64,000 bases of DNA from Streptomyces sp. NL15-2K (GTDB taxonomy: Bacteria > Actinomycetota > Actinomycetes > Streptomycetales > Streptomycetaceae): positions 5,251,501-5,315,500 of the forward strand of contig NZ_CP130630.1 of assembly GCF_030551255.1 (NCBI RefSeq), given 5' to 3'. The stretch's first letter is position 1; every line of letters starts with the position of its first letter. Position numbers and translations under genes: made by a program. Below, in pieces: positions 50,725 through 60,741 of the stretch. The notes under the pieces were generated by a model, which was not told where the DNA came from, searched no databases, and saw only the letters and a list, made by a program, of their open reading frames with translations.

Positions 50725-51501
50725 ATGTCCGCCGACGAACACGAACACGCCGCAGCCGACGAACGCACCCGCCCCGTACCGGTGGTACTGGCCGCCGACG
50801 ACATCGTCGCCGGATACCTGCCAGGCGTCGATGTACTGCGCGGGTGCAGCATCGAGGTGGGGGAGGGCGAGCTGATCGGTGTGATCGGCCCCAACGGAGC
50901 AGGCAAATCGACCCTGATCAAGGCGGTCTTCGGCCTGTTGCGCGTCCGCGCCGGGACGGTACGGCTCCTCGGCGAGGACGTCACCGGCCTGCCGGCGCAC
51001 GAGCAGGTGCTCCGGGGCGTGGGCTACGTACCGCAATTGCAGAACGTCTTCCCGGCGCTGACCGTCGAGGAGAACCTGCGGATGGGGATCTATCTGCGGC
51101 CCGGGGACTACGCACGGCGGGCCGCGGCGATGGAGGAGCTGTTCCCCGTGCTGGCCAGCCGCCGCAAGCAGAAGGCCGGCTCGATGTCCGGCGGCGAGCG
51201 GCAGATGCTCGCGATGGCCCGCGCGCTGATGATGGAGCCACGGCTGCTGCTGCTCGACGAGCCGTCCGCGGGGCTGTCCCCGACCCATCAGGACCTTGTG
51301 TTCGATCGGGTGAAGGAGATCAACGGCGCGGGGGTCGCCGTGCTCATGGTCGAGCAGAACGCCCGCAGATGCCTGCAGATCTGCGACCGGGGCTACGTCC
51401 TGGACCAGGGCCGCAACGCGTACACCGGGACGGGTGCGCGACTGCTGCACGACGCGCGGGTGATCGAGCTCTACCTCGGCACCCTGGCCCGCGTCCGCTG
51501 A
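50725..51501 (+). CDS. livF: Branched-chain amino-acid ABC transporter ATPase LivF
   Basis: 258 residues. Walker A GPNGAGKSTLIKAVFGLL, Q-loop YVPQLQNVFPALTVEENL, signature MSGGERQMLAMARALM and Walker B LLLLDEPSAGLSP, all LivF type. It begins three bases after the livG stop and ends the operon. The binding protein gene is convergent just beyond. Confidence 0.93.
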   Translation: MSADEHEHAAADERTRPVPVVLAADDIVAGYLPGVDVLRGCSIEVGEGELIGVIGPNGAGKSTLIKAVFGLLRVRAGTVRLLGEDVTGLPAHEQVLRGVGYVPQLQNVFPALTVEENLRMGIYLRPGDYARRAAAMEELFPVLASRRKQKAGSMSGGERQMLAMARALMMEPRLLLLDEPSAGLSPTHQDLVFDRVKEINGAGVAVLMVEQNARRCLQICDRGYVLDQGRNAYTGTGARLLHDARVIELYLGTLARVR

Positions 51502-51557
51502 CTCTCCTCCTACCGGTCCTACCGGTCCTATCTATCCCATCTGTCCTACCGGCCGTA

Positions 51558-52829
51558 CTACTCGCCGGTGCTCACTTCGGTACGCACGGGGGTGCGCAGC
51601 ACGCCCTCGTCGTCGTATTCGTACACCTCGATCGTGGCCCGGTTCGGTTCGCCGGCATCACTGAATTCCAGCGGACCGCTCACGCCGTCGTAGTCGATGT
51701 CCCTGCCGGCCGCGATCAGCTTCTTGCAATCGGCGAAGGTGTTGCACTTCTCCCCGTCCTTGGTGATCCCGACCATTTCGTCCGCGATCTTCTGCGGATC
51801 GTCCGTCCCCGCCTTCTCCGCGGCGAGCCCGATGGTCGTCACACAGTCGAACACCTGTGGCGCGAACTGCAGCTCCTTCAGATCGGGTGCGAACTCCTTG
51901 AGGTCCTTCACGTACTGCTCATTGGCCCCCGAGGACGGGGCCGTCCCCTTCATACCGGCCAGTCGCTCCGGGTTGCCCGGGGCGACAAGGGAGGCCAGTT
52001 CCTCGCTGCGAAGGCCGTCGGCGCCGTACACGCCGATCCGGTCGGGCCCGAGGCCGGCCTCGATCAGGGCCTGCAGTATCTGTACGCCCTCTTCGAACGC
52101 GATCACCACGACCGCGTCCGGCCGGGCATCCCGCACCTTCTGCACGACCTGGTCGAAGTTCGTGGCCTTCGGGTCGTAGGTGTCCGCGACCGGTACTGTC
52201 GCGCCCTCTTCCTCCAGCCCGCTCTTGGTGGCCTCCACCAGGCCGCGACCGTAGTCATCGGCCCGTCCGATCACGGCCACCCGTTCATGGCCGTCCCCGG
52301 TGACGACGCCCGCCAGGACCGGCCCCTGCAGCACGTCGCTCGGCGCGGTGCGGAAGTAGAACCCGTCGTCGTCGTAATCGGTGAAGGTGGGTGCGGTGTT
52401 CGAACCGGAACACTGGACCACTCCGGCTCCGGTCACCCGGTCGATGAACGCCAGGGACATGCCGGAGGCCGCCGCGCCGATGATCGCATCCACGTCGGCG
52501 GCGAGGACCCGCTCCGCGGACTGGGCCGCGACGGCTTCCTGACCGGCCTCATCGCTGGAAACCACGGCCGGCACCGGCTTGCCCAGCACACCGCCCGCGT
52601 CGTTCATCGTCTTGATCGCGAACTTCAGGGACTCGATCTGCGGTGGGCCGAGGAAGGCGAGCTGCCCTGTCTCGGGCAGTACGTAGCCCAACTTCAGCTC
52701 ACCGTCTTCATCACGAGCGGAAACCACCGACCCGGCACCCGCCTGGGCGATGCCGGTCCCGCCGCAGAGTGTCACCACCAGCGTCGCCACGCCGGCGAAG
52801 ATCGCGGACCGCCGTACTGGCGCCTTCAT
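51558..52829 (-). CDS. livJ: Branched-chain amino-acid ABC transporter substrate-binding protein LivJ/LivK
   Basis: 423 residues from MKAPVRRSAI. The secretion signal (IFAGVATLVVTLCGGTGIAQAG) has a Cys that could be lipidated, but the lipobox is imperfect. The mature protein is a periplasmic-binding fold type I: LKLGYVLPETGQLAFLGPP, AAQSAERVLAADVDAIIGAAASG, RVAVIGRADDYGRG. It is encoded opposite to the transporter operon, with a 56-base gap holding TACCGGTCC repeats. It delivers substrate to LivHMGF. Confidence 0.9.
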   Translation of the reverse strand: MKAPVRRSAIFAGVATLVVTLCGGTGIAQAGAGSVVSARDEDGELKLGYVLPETGQLAFLGPPQIESLKFAIKTMNDAGGVLGKPVPAVVSSDEAGQEAVAAQSAERVLAADVDAIIGAAASGMSLAFIDRVTGAGVVQCSGSNTAPTFTDYDDDGFYFRTAPSDVLQGPVLAGVVTGDGHERVAVIGRADDYGRGLVEATKSGLEEEGATVPVADTYDPKATNFDQVVQKVRDARPDAVVVIAFEEGVQILQALIEAGLGPDRIGVYGADGLRSEELASLVAPGNPERLAGMKGTAPSSGANEQYVKDLKEFAPDLKELQFAPQVFDCVTTIGLAAEKAGTDDPQKIADEMVGITKDGEKCNTFADCKKLIAAGRDIDYDGVSGPLEFSDAGEPNRATIEVYEYDDEGVLRTPVRTEVSTGE

Positions 52830-53000
52830 GTCCGCCTCCTCTCCACGAGGCGGGCAGCGGTCGAGAGGCCGGCCTCCGCCCGCCCTCATTACTGAGGGTA
52901 GGCCCACAGGGCGTCGGCCGGAGCCCCCGGAGCATTCCGGACCGCCTGGCCCGGCGATGACAGCGAGCGCCGTCTCGGCAACCGTCTCCGTACTGCTTGG

Positions 53001-53073
53001 AGCCCCCTGTCGGGTTCGAACCGACGACCTGTTGTTTACAAGACAACTACTCTTCCAGCTGAGCTAAGGGGGC
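53001..53073 (-). tRNA. tRNA-Thr (anticodon TGT)
   Basis: On the minus strand, the acceptor arm GCCCCCT pairs with AGGGGGC, the D-stem GCTC/GAGT is standard, the anticodon arm GTTGT-CTTGTAA-ACAAC gives anticodon TGT (decoding ACA), and the T arm is GTCGG-TTCGAAC-CCGAC. CCA is not encoded. It stands alone between livJ and the tnpB remnant. Confidence 0.95.
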
Positions 53074-53249
53074 GACGCATACCACAACGCCGTATGCGAA
53101 GGCGCCACCACTCTACACAGAGCCCGTTTCCCCGAGCCACGAAGTTCTCCTCTCACGCGACCGCAAAACTGTGCGTAACCATCCGTGCACCCGTTCGTTG
53201 ATCGGTCTGACGTGCTGTTCCGAAGATCGGATCGTCGGGGAGGGGTCCA

Positions 53250-54576
53250 TGGGGAAGACGGCGGAGGAGCCGAAACCGACAGTGGTGGAGGGTGAGGAAG
53301 CCCAGCGCATCAAGCGCGAGCTCCTCGGCATCGGCGACCGCCGCAAGCACCACACGCGTGAGGCGACCCGGCTGAAGTCCCACGCCAAGGAGCCGGACAC
53401 GCACCACCGTCTCTACCGGTTCCGCTTCTATCCGACCGAGGAGCAGGCCGAGCAGTTGGGGCGGACGTTCGGTGCCTGTCGGTGGGTCTACAACGAGGGG
53501 CTGGCGCTGCGGTCCGGGGCCTGGGAGCAGCATCGGGTGAATGTGGGGTTCGCGGAGACGTGCCGGGCGCTGACGGGCTGGAAGCGGGCCGAGGAGACGG
53601 CGTGGTTGAGGGATGTGTCGTCGACTGTCCTTCAGCAGTCGTTGCGGCATCTGGATCAGGCGTACGGCCGGTTCTTCAAGGGGGAGGCGAGGTATCCGAA
53701 GCGGAAGAAGAAGGGGCGGTCGCGGGATGCGGCGACGTATGTGCGTACGGGTTTCAAGTGGGTCGAGGATCCGGAGCGGCCTGGTACGGGGTTGATCACG
53801 CTGGCCAAGCAGTCGCAGCCGTTGGACATCCGCTGGTCGAGGGCGTTGCCCGTCGGGGTGGTTCCGGTTCGGTTGTCGGTGACGCGGGATCGGGCGGGCC
53901 GGTATTTCGTGTCGACGCTGGTGGAGGAGCGGATCGTGCCGTTGCCTCCTGTGTTCGTGTCGGGTTCGCGGGAGCCGAAGGCGGTGGGGGTGGATGTGGG
54001 TCTGGCGTCTCTCGTCACCTTGGACGACGGGACGAAGCTTGATCATCCGCGGTTGTTGAAGCGGTACGCGGAGAAGCTGGCGCGGTTGCAGCGGGAGCTG
54101 CACAGGAAAGTGAAGGGATCCAGGAACCGGGGGAAGGTCAGGCAGAAGATCGCGCGCCTCTATGCGCTGATCGGTGACGTACGCAGGGACATGCTGGACC
54201 AGCTGACCACCCGTCTCGTGCACGAGAACCAAGTGCTCGTGGTGGAGGACCTGTCCGTCGTGACCCTGATGCGTGCGGGGCGCGGCAAGGGGAGACAGCG
54301 GAAGGCGAAGCTGAACCAGGCGATCATGGATGCCAGCTGGGGCGAGCTGCTACGGCACCTGCGGTACAAGGCGAGTGGTACGGCCGGACGCTGGTGGTCG
54401 TCGATCGTTTCTTTCCCTCGACCCGGCGGTGCTCGGCCTGTCATGTGATGGGGCCGAGGCTGGACGTCTCGGTTCGGCAGTGGACGTGCGCCGGCTGCGG
54501 TGTGCTCCATGACCGGGATGTGAATGCGGCCGTGAATCTCCGGGATGAGGGGCTGCGGTTGCTGGAAGCCGCGTAG
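53250..54576 (+). pseudogene. tnpB: IS200/IS605-family tnpB, frameshifted near the RuvC-III end
   Basis: TnpB is an RNA-guided nuclease of IS605 elements. The first 399 codons (53250-54448) hold the helix-turn-helix/REC part, RuvC-I GVDVGLASLV with Asp249 and RuvC-II LVVEDLS with Glu333. Near 54372-54376 one base appears lost (KAEWYG-type codons read KASGTA), and the frame ends at 54448. The missing part is in the +1 frame: VVVDRFFPSTRRCSACHVMG, VRQWTCAGCGVLHDRDVNAAV with the zinc ribbon and RuvC-III Asp, ending at TAG 54574-54576. No tnpA is present. The zinc-ribbon spacing CSACHVMG also looks one residue short. The native protein is probably inactive unless frameshifted. Confidence 0.85.
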
Positions 54577-54960
54577 GAGCGGCTTGTGCGGTACGGACCG
54601 ATGGGCCGTCGGCCGGAATGCCTGTGGAGTCCGTGTAAGACCGGTCAGGCGCAGCTCGGCAGGGTTGCGCGTGGTCGGCGGTGGGCGTTGAAGCAGGAAG
54701 TCTCAGGGCAAGGTCAAAAGTGAGTTGCTCTGTCCTGGCCAAGGCAAGGTCAAAAAGCCGGTGCTCTGCCCCTGTCGAAAATTTCCGCGAAGTTCACATG
54801 TCCCGGAGTACTGACAGCCAGGCAAACGCCAGGTACCGTCCTGACCCAGTTCGCACGCGTGGACTACACCAACCTTCCCGGGCGCTGTCCGGGACGGCTC
54901 ACCACCTTCCTACAACGGATCGTCCGGCACGTTCCTGCCGGTAGAAGGGGGCCCATCACC
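54577..54960. promoter_or_regulatory. tnpB right end and msiK promoter region
   Basis: 384 bases without a supported gene. The first 140 or so carry the 3' end of the IS605-type element (GTTGAAGCAGGAAGTCTCAGG near 54687-54707 resembles the conserved TnpB reRNA/right-end motif). The rest includes a 36-base direct duplication and then the region just before msiK, whose start has AGAAGGGGG upstream. The -10/-35 elements of msiK were not identified. Confidence 0.4.
54707..54770. repeat. Two direct repeats (period 36 bases) at the tnpB right end
   Basis: GGCAAGGTCAAAA occurs at 54707-54719 and 54743-54755, and GCTCTG at 54727 and 54763 keeps the same 36-base spacing. The repeat begins where the element's right end is expected, so it may mark the boundary or a target duplication. 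Confidence 0.6.
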
Positions 54961-56097
<1,137 letters not shown>

Positions 56098-56143
56098 CCG
56101 ACTGACCGAACAACTCCACATCCGGGTGATTTCGCCCAGGTTG

Positions 56144-56183
56144 ACGAGAAGGGCCCCGCAGCCTGCTGCGGGGCCCTTCTCGT
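56144..56183 (+). terminator. Terminator of msiK
   Basis: ACGAGAAGGGCCCCGCAG pairs perfectly with CTGCGGGGCCCTTCTCGT around CCTG, 47 bases after the msiK stop. An 18-bp stem is among the strongest in the window. Confidence 0.93.
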
Positions 56184-56319
56184 TGTCGACAAATACCCCG
56201 GCAGACCGGTCATTTCGAGCAGTGTGCGTCAACCCTCCACCCAAAAAAGAGCACCTCTTCATCCCCCGTACTGGTGACTAAATGTCGCCAAATCATTACC
56301 CCGCGCTACCCTCACACGC

Positions 56320-56775
56320 GTGAAGCACTCCACTAACCAACAGACGCGACGCGGCCGGGGCCCCGCCCGTCGGATCGGCCGCTCCCTCGCCCTCGTCCTG
56401 CCCGTCGTCCTGGTGCTCTCCGGGACCCTCGCGGTCACCCGGGTCAACTGGTCGGGGAACCCCTCCAGCCCGGTGCTCACCGCCGCGGAGGCGTCGTCGT
56501 CGGACGCCTCGTCGCGTGCCGCCGCCCGCGCCCCGCAGGACGTGCTGCGCGACCAGCTCCTGACGGAACTGCAGGAGGAGAACCCGGGCGTCGCGCTCAC
56601 GCACCTCCAGGAGGCCGTGAACGGCCGTCCGTCGCTGGCGAAGCACTGCGTCTCCATCGCCAGGGCCCTGGGCCGCGCCGCGGTCCGTGTGTACGGCCCG
56701 ACGCGCGCGCAGTCGTACGCCCGCCCGGTCTGCGACACCGCCTTCGCGTCGGGCGTCGCGGCGGCGCACGGCTGA
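56320..56775 (+). CDS. Membrane-anchored or secreted hypothetical protein
   Basis: 151 residues from a GTG at 56320. An Arg-rich N-terminus and one hydrophobic helix (SLALVLPVVLVLSGTLAV) suggest an uncleaved anchor or signal. The extracellular part has a Ser/Ala linker and a helical domain: LLTELQEENPGVALTHLQEAV, LAKHCVSIARALGRAAVRVYG, YARPVCDTAFASGVAAAHG. The paired Cys and the HC...IAR.LG...A pattern recall a conserved actinobacterial extracytoplasmic domain, but I cannot name it. Confidence 0.7.
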   Translation: MKHSTNQQTRRGRGPARRIGRSLALVLPVVLVLSGTLAVTRVNWSGNPSSPVLTAAEASSSDASSRAAARAPQDVLRDQLLTELQEENPGVALTHLQEAVNGRPSLAKHCVSIARALGRAAVRVYGPTRAQSYARPVCDTAFASGVAAAHG

Positions 56776-56882
56776 GCGGGCACTACTTCGGAGGGGAGGA
56801 CGGCAACGGGAAGACAAAAACGCCTGATTAAGGAACGGTTGCCGACTCCGGCAGCGGGCGGGACGCGACGTACAGTTCGGTC

Positions 56883-57614
56883 ATGACCGATCCGAACGCC
56901 GCGTCCCGCCCCGTTCAAGCCGTGGTTCTGGCTGGTGGCCAGGGCTCCCGGTTGCGCCCCTACACCGATGACCGGCCCAAGCCGATGGTCGAGATCCCCG
57001 GGACGGGGACTCCGATCATCGGCCATCAGCTTGCCTGGCTCGCGGAGGAGGGCGTGACGGATGTGGTGGTCAGCTGTGGCCACCTCGCCGAGGTGCTGCA
57101 GAAGTGGCTGGAGTCCGCCGATCTGCCGCTGAACGTCACGACCGTCGTCGAGACGGAGCCGCTCGGCCGCGGCGGCGGCCTCAAGTACGCCGCGGCCCAT
57201 CTCCCCCACCCGGACCGCGCCTGGTACGCCACCAACGGCGACATCTGGACGCGGTTCTCGCTCCGCGACATGGCGGACTTCCACACCGAGCGCGACGCGG
57301 TCGCCACCCTCGCGCTCGCGCGTCCGCGCATTCCGTGGGGGGCGGTGCGGACGGACGGCTTCGGCCGGATCACCGACTTCATCGAGTCGCCGCCGTCGAC
57401 GTTCGAGATCAACGCGGGGGTGTATGTGTTCTCGCCGGAGTTCGCGGGGCTGCTGCCGGAGCGGGGGGATCATGAGCGGACGACGTTTCCGGGTCTTGCG
57501 CGTGAGCGGCGGCTGGCTGGGTTTCCGATTCCGCAAGGTGCGTATTGGCGGGCCATCGATACGGCCAAGGATCTGACCGAGGCTGCGAAGGAACTGGCGG
57601 CGCTGGGGCGTTAG
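56883..57614 (+). CDS. NDP-sugar nucleotidyltransferase family protein
   Basis: 243 residues. The NTP_transferase signature is VVLAGGQGSRLRPYTDDRPKPMVEIPG, with the lysine-containing KPMV loop, followed by VVETEPLGRGGGLKYAA, TNGDIWTRF (metal Asp) and GAYWRAIDTAKDL. It makes an NDP-sugar from a sugar-1-phosphate, possibly mannose or glucose. Precise specificity is not readable. Confidence 0.88.
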   Translation: MTDPNAASRPVQAVVLAGGQGSRLRPYTDDRPKPMVEIPGTGTPIIGHQLAWLAEEGVTDVVVSCGHLAEVLQKWLESADLPLNVTTVVETEPLGRGGGLKYAAAHLPHPDRAWYATNGDIWTRFSLRDMADFHTERDAVATLALARPRIPWGAVRTDGFGRITDFIESPPSTFEINAGVYVFSPEFAGLLPERGDHERTTFPGLARERRLAGFPIPQGAYWRAIDTAKDLTEAAKELAALGR

Positions 57615-57647
57615 CGCCGCGGGTTGGGCCGTAAGGCCGTTCGCGCG

Positions 57648-57740
57648 GCTGCGGGCCGTCCGTGGCTGGTCGCGCCCACGCGGCGGAGCCGCATATCTGC
57701 ACAGCCCCGCGATATCTACACAGCCCCGCGCCCCTCAGGG
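57648..57740. repeat. GC-rich Streptomyces repeat, copy 3 (inverted)
   Basis: Read on the minus strand, this carries AGGGGCGCGGGGCTGTG, a duplicated GATATCGCGGGGCTGTG unit, GCGGCTCCGCCGCGTGGGCGCG and CACGGACGGCCCGCAGCC, as in copy 1 at 16950 with local duplication. It lies after the nucleotidyltransferase gene. Confidence 0.75.
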
Positions 57741-57761
57741 CGTCACAGTCGCCGCACGACT

Positions 57762-57796
57762 ACAGGGTCCCGCACAGATGATGTGCGGGACCCTGT
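57762..57796. terminator. Bidirectional terminator between the nucleotidyltransferase and DoxX genes
   Basis: ACAGGGTCCCGCACA pairs perfectly with TGTGCGGGACCCTGT around GATGA. The two flanking genes converge here, so it can stop both. Confidence 0.88.
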
Positions 57797-57854
57797 CGTA
57801 TGGGCCGAGGTATTCAGCCGGCAGGCGTGCCCAATACCCCGCCCACCGGCTCGG

Positions 57855-59570
57855 TTACCCCAACAGGCCGCCCACCAGGCCCGGCTGGCCGGAGGAGGAG
57901 CCGTCGCCGGAGCCGCCGGTCGAGGCGCCGCCGGTGGCGCTGCCGCCGGAGGTCGGGCCGGAGCTGGTGCTGGGGGCCTGCTGGGCCGGGGAGGACTGCT
58001 GCGGCGGGGCCTGGCCCGTCGTGCCCTGGGTCTGGCTGGGCGAGCCGCCGGTCGCGGTGCCGGTCTCCCGGCCGGCGCCCGGGGTGCTGGCGGCGCCCGC
58101 GGTCGGGCCGGTCGTCGTGCCCTGGGTGGGGGAGGTGGAGGCCGACGGGGTCCCCTTCTGGCGCTTGGCGGGGTCCTTCGGGAGCGGGGAGCCGGGCAGT
58201 TCGTTGCGCGGGGCCTCGCCGGGGCCGGGGACGACGACACGGTCGGCGTCGCGGACGGCGCCGCCGAGCAGCGAGCCGATGAGCAGCGTGAGCCCGGTGA
58301 CGACGGCGGTGATGAGGGCGCCGCGGCGCAGGACGTAGCGGCGCAGTTCCCAGATGTCGGAGCGGGGTCCGAGGCGCCGCCAGGCGCCGCCGGCGAGGCG
58401 GCCGTCGATGGAGTAGACGGGGGCGCCCGCGATGATCAGGGGCGACCAGGCGGCGAGGTAGATGATGTCGGGGGTGTCGTAGGCGGGGACGCTCTTCCAG
58501 CTGACGGTGACGAGGAGGGCGGCGGACAGGCCGGCGCCGACCACGGCGGCGACGCGCTGCCAGCAGCCCAGGACCGTGAGGACGCCCGCGATGACCTGGA
58601 GGAAGGCGATGACGAGCCCGGCGCCTACGGGGTGTTCGAGGCCGAACTGCCGCAGCGGTTCGGCGACTTCCCAGGGGTGCAGGGTGTTGAGCCACTTGAC
58701 CATGGAGCCGCGTTTGCCGCCGTCGAAGTAGACGGGGTCGCAGAGCTTGCTCATGCCGGCGTAGATGGTGATGCAGCCGAGGAAGACGCGCAGGGGCAGG
58801 AGGACGACGCCGAGGTTCATGCGGCGGCCCGGGTAGTAGGCGTGCCGTGCGGGGTCGTCGCCGCGGCGCTCGGCGGACCGGGGCCCGCTCTCCGTGTCGT
58901 CGGGCTCCTGGGGGTCGTCGAACCGCTCGTCGCCGTAAGCGGGTTCGGCGTAGGCGGGTTCGGCGTAGGCGGGTTCGTCGTAGGCGCTGCCCACGGTCCG
59001 CATGTTCGGCAGGAGTCGGGTGCCTTGAGCGTCGTGGGTGCGCTGGGCGCCGATGACGGGGGTTTCCATGGTCTGGGCGAGGTCGCCGTACCCGTCGTCG
59101 TAACCGCCGCCGTCGTAACCGCCGTCGCCGTAGCCGCCGTTGACGTCGACGCGCGGGATGACCTGAGTGGCTCCGGCGTCGGCGGACACGGACGGGGCTG
59201 GGGAGTGTTCGTCGCCGTGGCCGACGCTGCCGCCCCGCACGGCCTGGAGCAGGCGGTGGGCGCCGGTGTCGTCGGGGGCGGACTTGCCGCTCCAGACGAC
59301 GGGGCGGCGACGGGCGCCCGCGGCCGGTCTGCCGGCCGCGCCGGCGACGGGGATACGGGCGGTGTCCTCGGTGGCGCTCAAGTGCCCTGCGATCCGCGGG
59401 GATTGGTTGCGCCGCGTCGACGCGCCGAACTGCACGCGGAAGCTCGCATGATTGACGATGATCTGCGCCGGATCGCTCGGCACCTTCACCATGCTCAGCG
59501 CGGGAGCGTCGTCGTATCCCGACGAGCGGTCCCCCGTGGGTGTGCGGGGTGTTCTGGTGTCCACACTCAT
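57855..59570 (-). CDS. DoxX-family membrane protein with long disordered ends
   Basis: 571 residues. Residues 1-250 are hydrophilic and low-complexity, including Gly/Tyr/Asp repeats and three consecutive AYAEP units. Residues about 250-440 hold the DoxX-type core: VVLLPLRVFLGCITIYAGMSKLCDP, LVIAFLQVIAGVLTVLGCW and a further pair of membrane helices. The C-terminal 120 residues are Ser/Thr/Gly/Pro-rich and probably outside the cell. DoxX proteins act in redox homeostasis at the membrane (in mycobacteria with SodA and SseA); such partners are not adjacent here. Confidence 0.8.
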   Translation of the reverse strand: MSVDTRTPRTPTGDRSSGYDDAPALSMVKVPSDPAQIIVNHASFRVQFGASTRRNQSPRIAGHLSATEDTARIPVAGAAGRPAAGARRRPVVWSGKSAPDDTGAHRLLQAVRGGSVGHGDEHSPAPSVSADAGATQVIPRVDVNGGYGDGGYDGGGYDDGYGDLAQTMETPVIGAQRTHDAQGTRLLPNMRTVGSAYDEPAYAEPAYAEPAYGDERFDDPQEPDDTESGPRSAERRGDDPARHAYYPGRRMNLGVVLLPLRVFLGCITIYAGMSKLCDPVYFDGGKRGSMVKWLNTLHPWEVAEPLRQFGLEHPVGAGLVIAFLQVIAGVLTVLGCWQRVAAVVGAGLSAALLVTVSWKSVPAYDTPDIIYLAAWSPLIIAGAPVYSIDGRLAGGAWRRLGPRSDIWELRRYVLRRGALITAVVTGLTLLIGSLLGGAVRDADRVVVPGPGEAPRNELPGSPLPKDPAKRQKGTPSASTSPTQGTTTGPTAGAASTPGAGRETGTATGGSPSQTQGTTGQAPPQQSSPAQQAPSTSSGPTSGGSATGGASTGGSGDGSSSGQPGLVGGLLG

Positions 59571-59689
59571 CTAACCGAGTGACGTGCGCTTAGGACACTG
59601 CCTTGACTTGGCAGATCTGTCCGGACCCCGTCAAGGTTGCCCCTGGACGCCAGAAATACCCCGTGTGAGTGACTTCGTCGAAGAGTCGT

Positions 59690-60631
59690 TCAGGGACGTC
59701 GGCGGGCCGCCTCGTACAGCACGATCCCCGCCGCCACACCGGCGTTGAGCGACTCCGCGCCGCCGGGCATCGGAATGCGCACCCGGACGTCACAGGTCTC
59801 GCCGACGAGCCGCGACAGCCCCTTGCCCTCGCTGCCGATGACGATGACGACCGGGCCCTGAAGGGCTTCCAGCTCGCCGAGTTCGGCCTCGCCGTCGGCG
59901 GCGAGGCCGACGACCACGATGCCCGCCTTCTTGTACGACTCCAGGGTCCGCGTCAGATTGGTGGCGCGGGCGACGGGCGTACGGGCCGCGGTGCCGGCGG
60001 ACGTCTTCCAGGCGCCGGCGGTCATGCCGGCCGCGCGCCGCTCGGGGACGACGACGCCGTGCCCGCCGAAGGCGGAGACGGACCGCACGATGGCACCGAG
60101 GTTGCGCGGGTCGGTCACGCCGTCGAGGGCGACGATCAGCGGGTCCTCGCCCTTGTCGGCGGCGGCCTCGGCGAGGTCCTCGGGGTGGGCGTACTCGTAG
60201 GGCGGGACCTGGAGGACCAGGCCCTGGTGGTTCAGCCCGTTGGTCATGCGGTCGAGCTCGGGGCGCGGGGCCTCCATGAGGTTGATGCCGCCGCGGTCGG
60301 CCGCGAGCTGGAGCGCCTCGCGCACCCGCTCGTCGTTGTCGATGAACTGCTGGACGTAGAGCGTGGAGGCGGGCACGCCCTCGCGCAGCGCCTCGACGAC
60401 GGGGTTGCGCCCGACGACGTACTCGGACGCGGACCTGCCGCCGCGCCCGCGCGGTGCCTGGCGCGCGGTCGCGCGCTTGACCTTCGCCTGTGCGGCGCGC
60501 TGCTTGGCGTGCCCCTTGCGCATCTCGGCGGGCGGCGTCGGCCCCTTGCCCTCCAGGCCCCGGCGCCGCTGGCCGCCACTGCCGACCTGCGCGCCCTTCT
60601 TGCCGGACATGCGGCGGTTGTTAGCGGCCAT
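59690..60631 (-). CDS. rlmB: 23S rRNA 2'-O-methyltransferase RlmB (SpoU/TrmH family)
   Basis: 313 residues. The basic N-terminus ([31 protein letters not shown]) is typical of the actinobacterial enzyme. The SPOUT motifs are [36 protein letters not shown] and [20 protein letters not shown]. It methylates G2251 of 23S rRNA (E. coli numbering). It lies downstream of cysS on the same strand. Confidence 0.93.
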   Translation of the reverse strand: MAANNRRMSGKKGAQVGSGGQRRRGLEGKGPTPPAEMRKGHAKQRAAQAKVKRATARQAPRGRGGRSASEYVVGRNPVVEALREGVPASTLYVQQFIDNDERVREALQLAADRGGINLMEAPRPELDRMTNGLNHQGLVLQVPPYEYAHPEDLAEAAADKGEDPLIVALDGVTDPRNLGAIVRSVSAFGGHGVVVPERRAAGMTAGAWKTSAGTAARTPVARATNLTRTLESYKKAGIVVVGLAADGEAELGELEALQGPVVIVIGSEGKGLSRLVGETCDVRVRIPMPGGAESLNAGVAAGIVLYEAARRRP

Positions 60632-60741
60632 GACCTACCTGTCTGTCGTGAGTTTTCGTACGTACGTCTATGCAGTGTGCCGCCCGGACGGCCGGGCGGC
60701 ACAATCGATCACATTCGATTGCATTCGATCAAGAACGGGAT

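Noticed and set aside
53250..54960. A complete IS605 element or prophage
   Set aside because: Only a frameshifted tnpB and its right end are present. No tnpA, integrase or phage structural genes were found.
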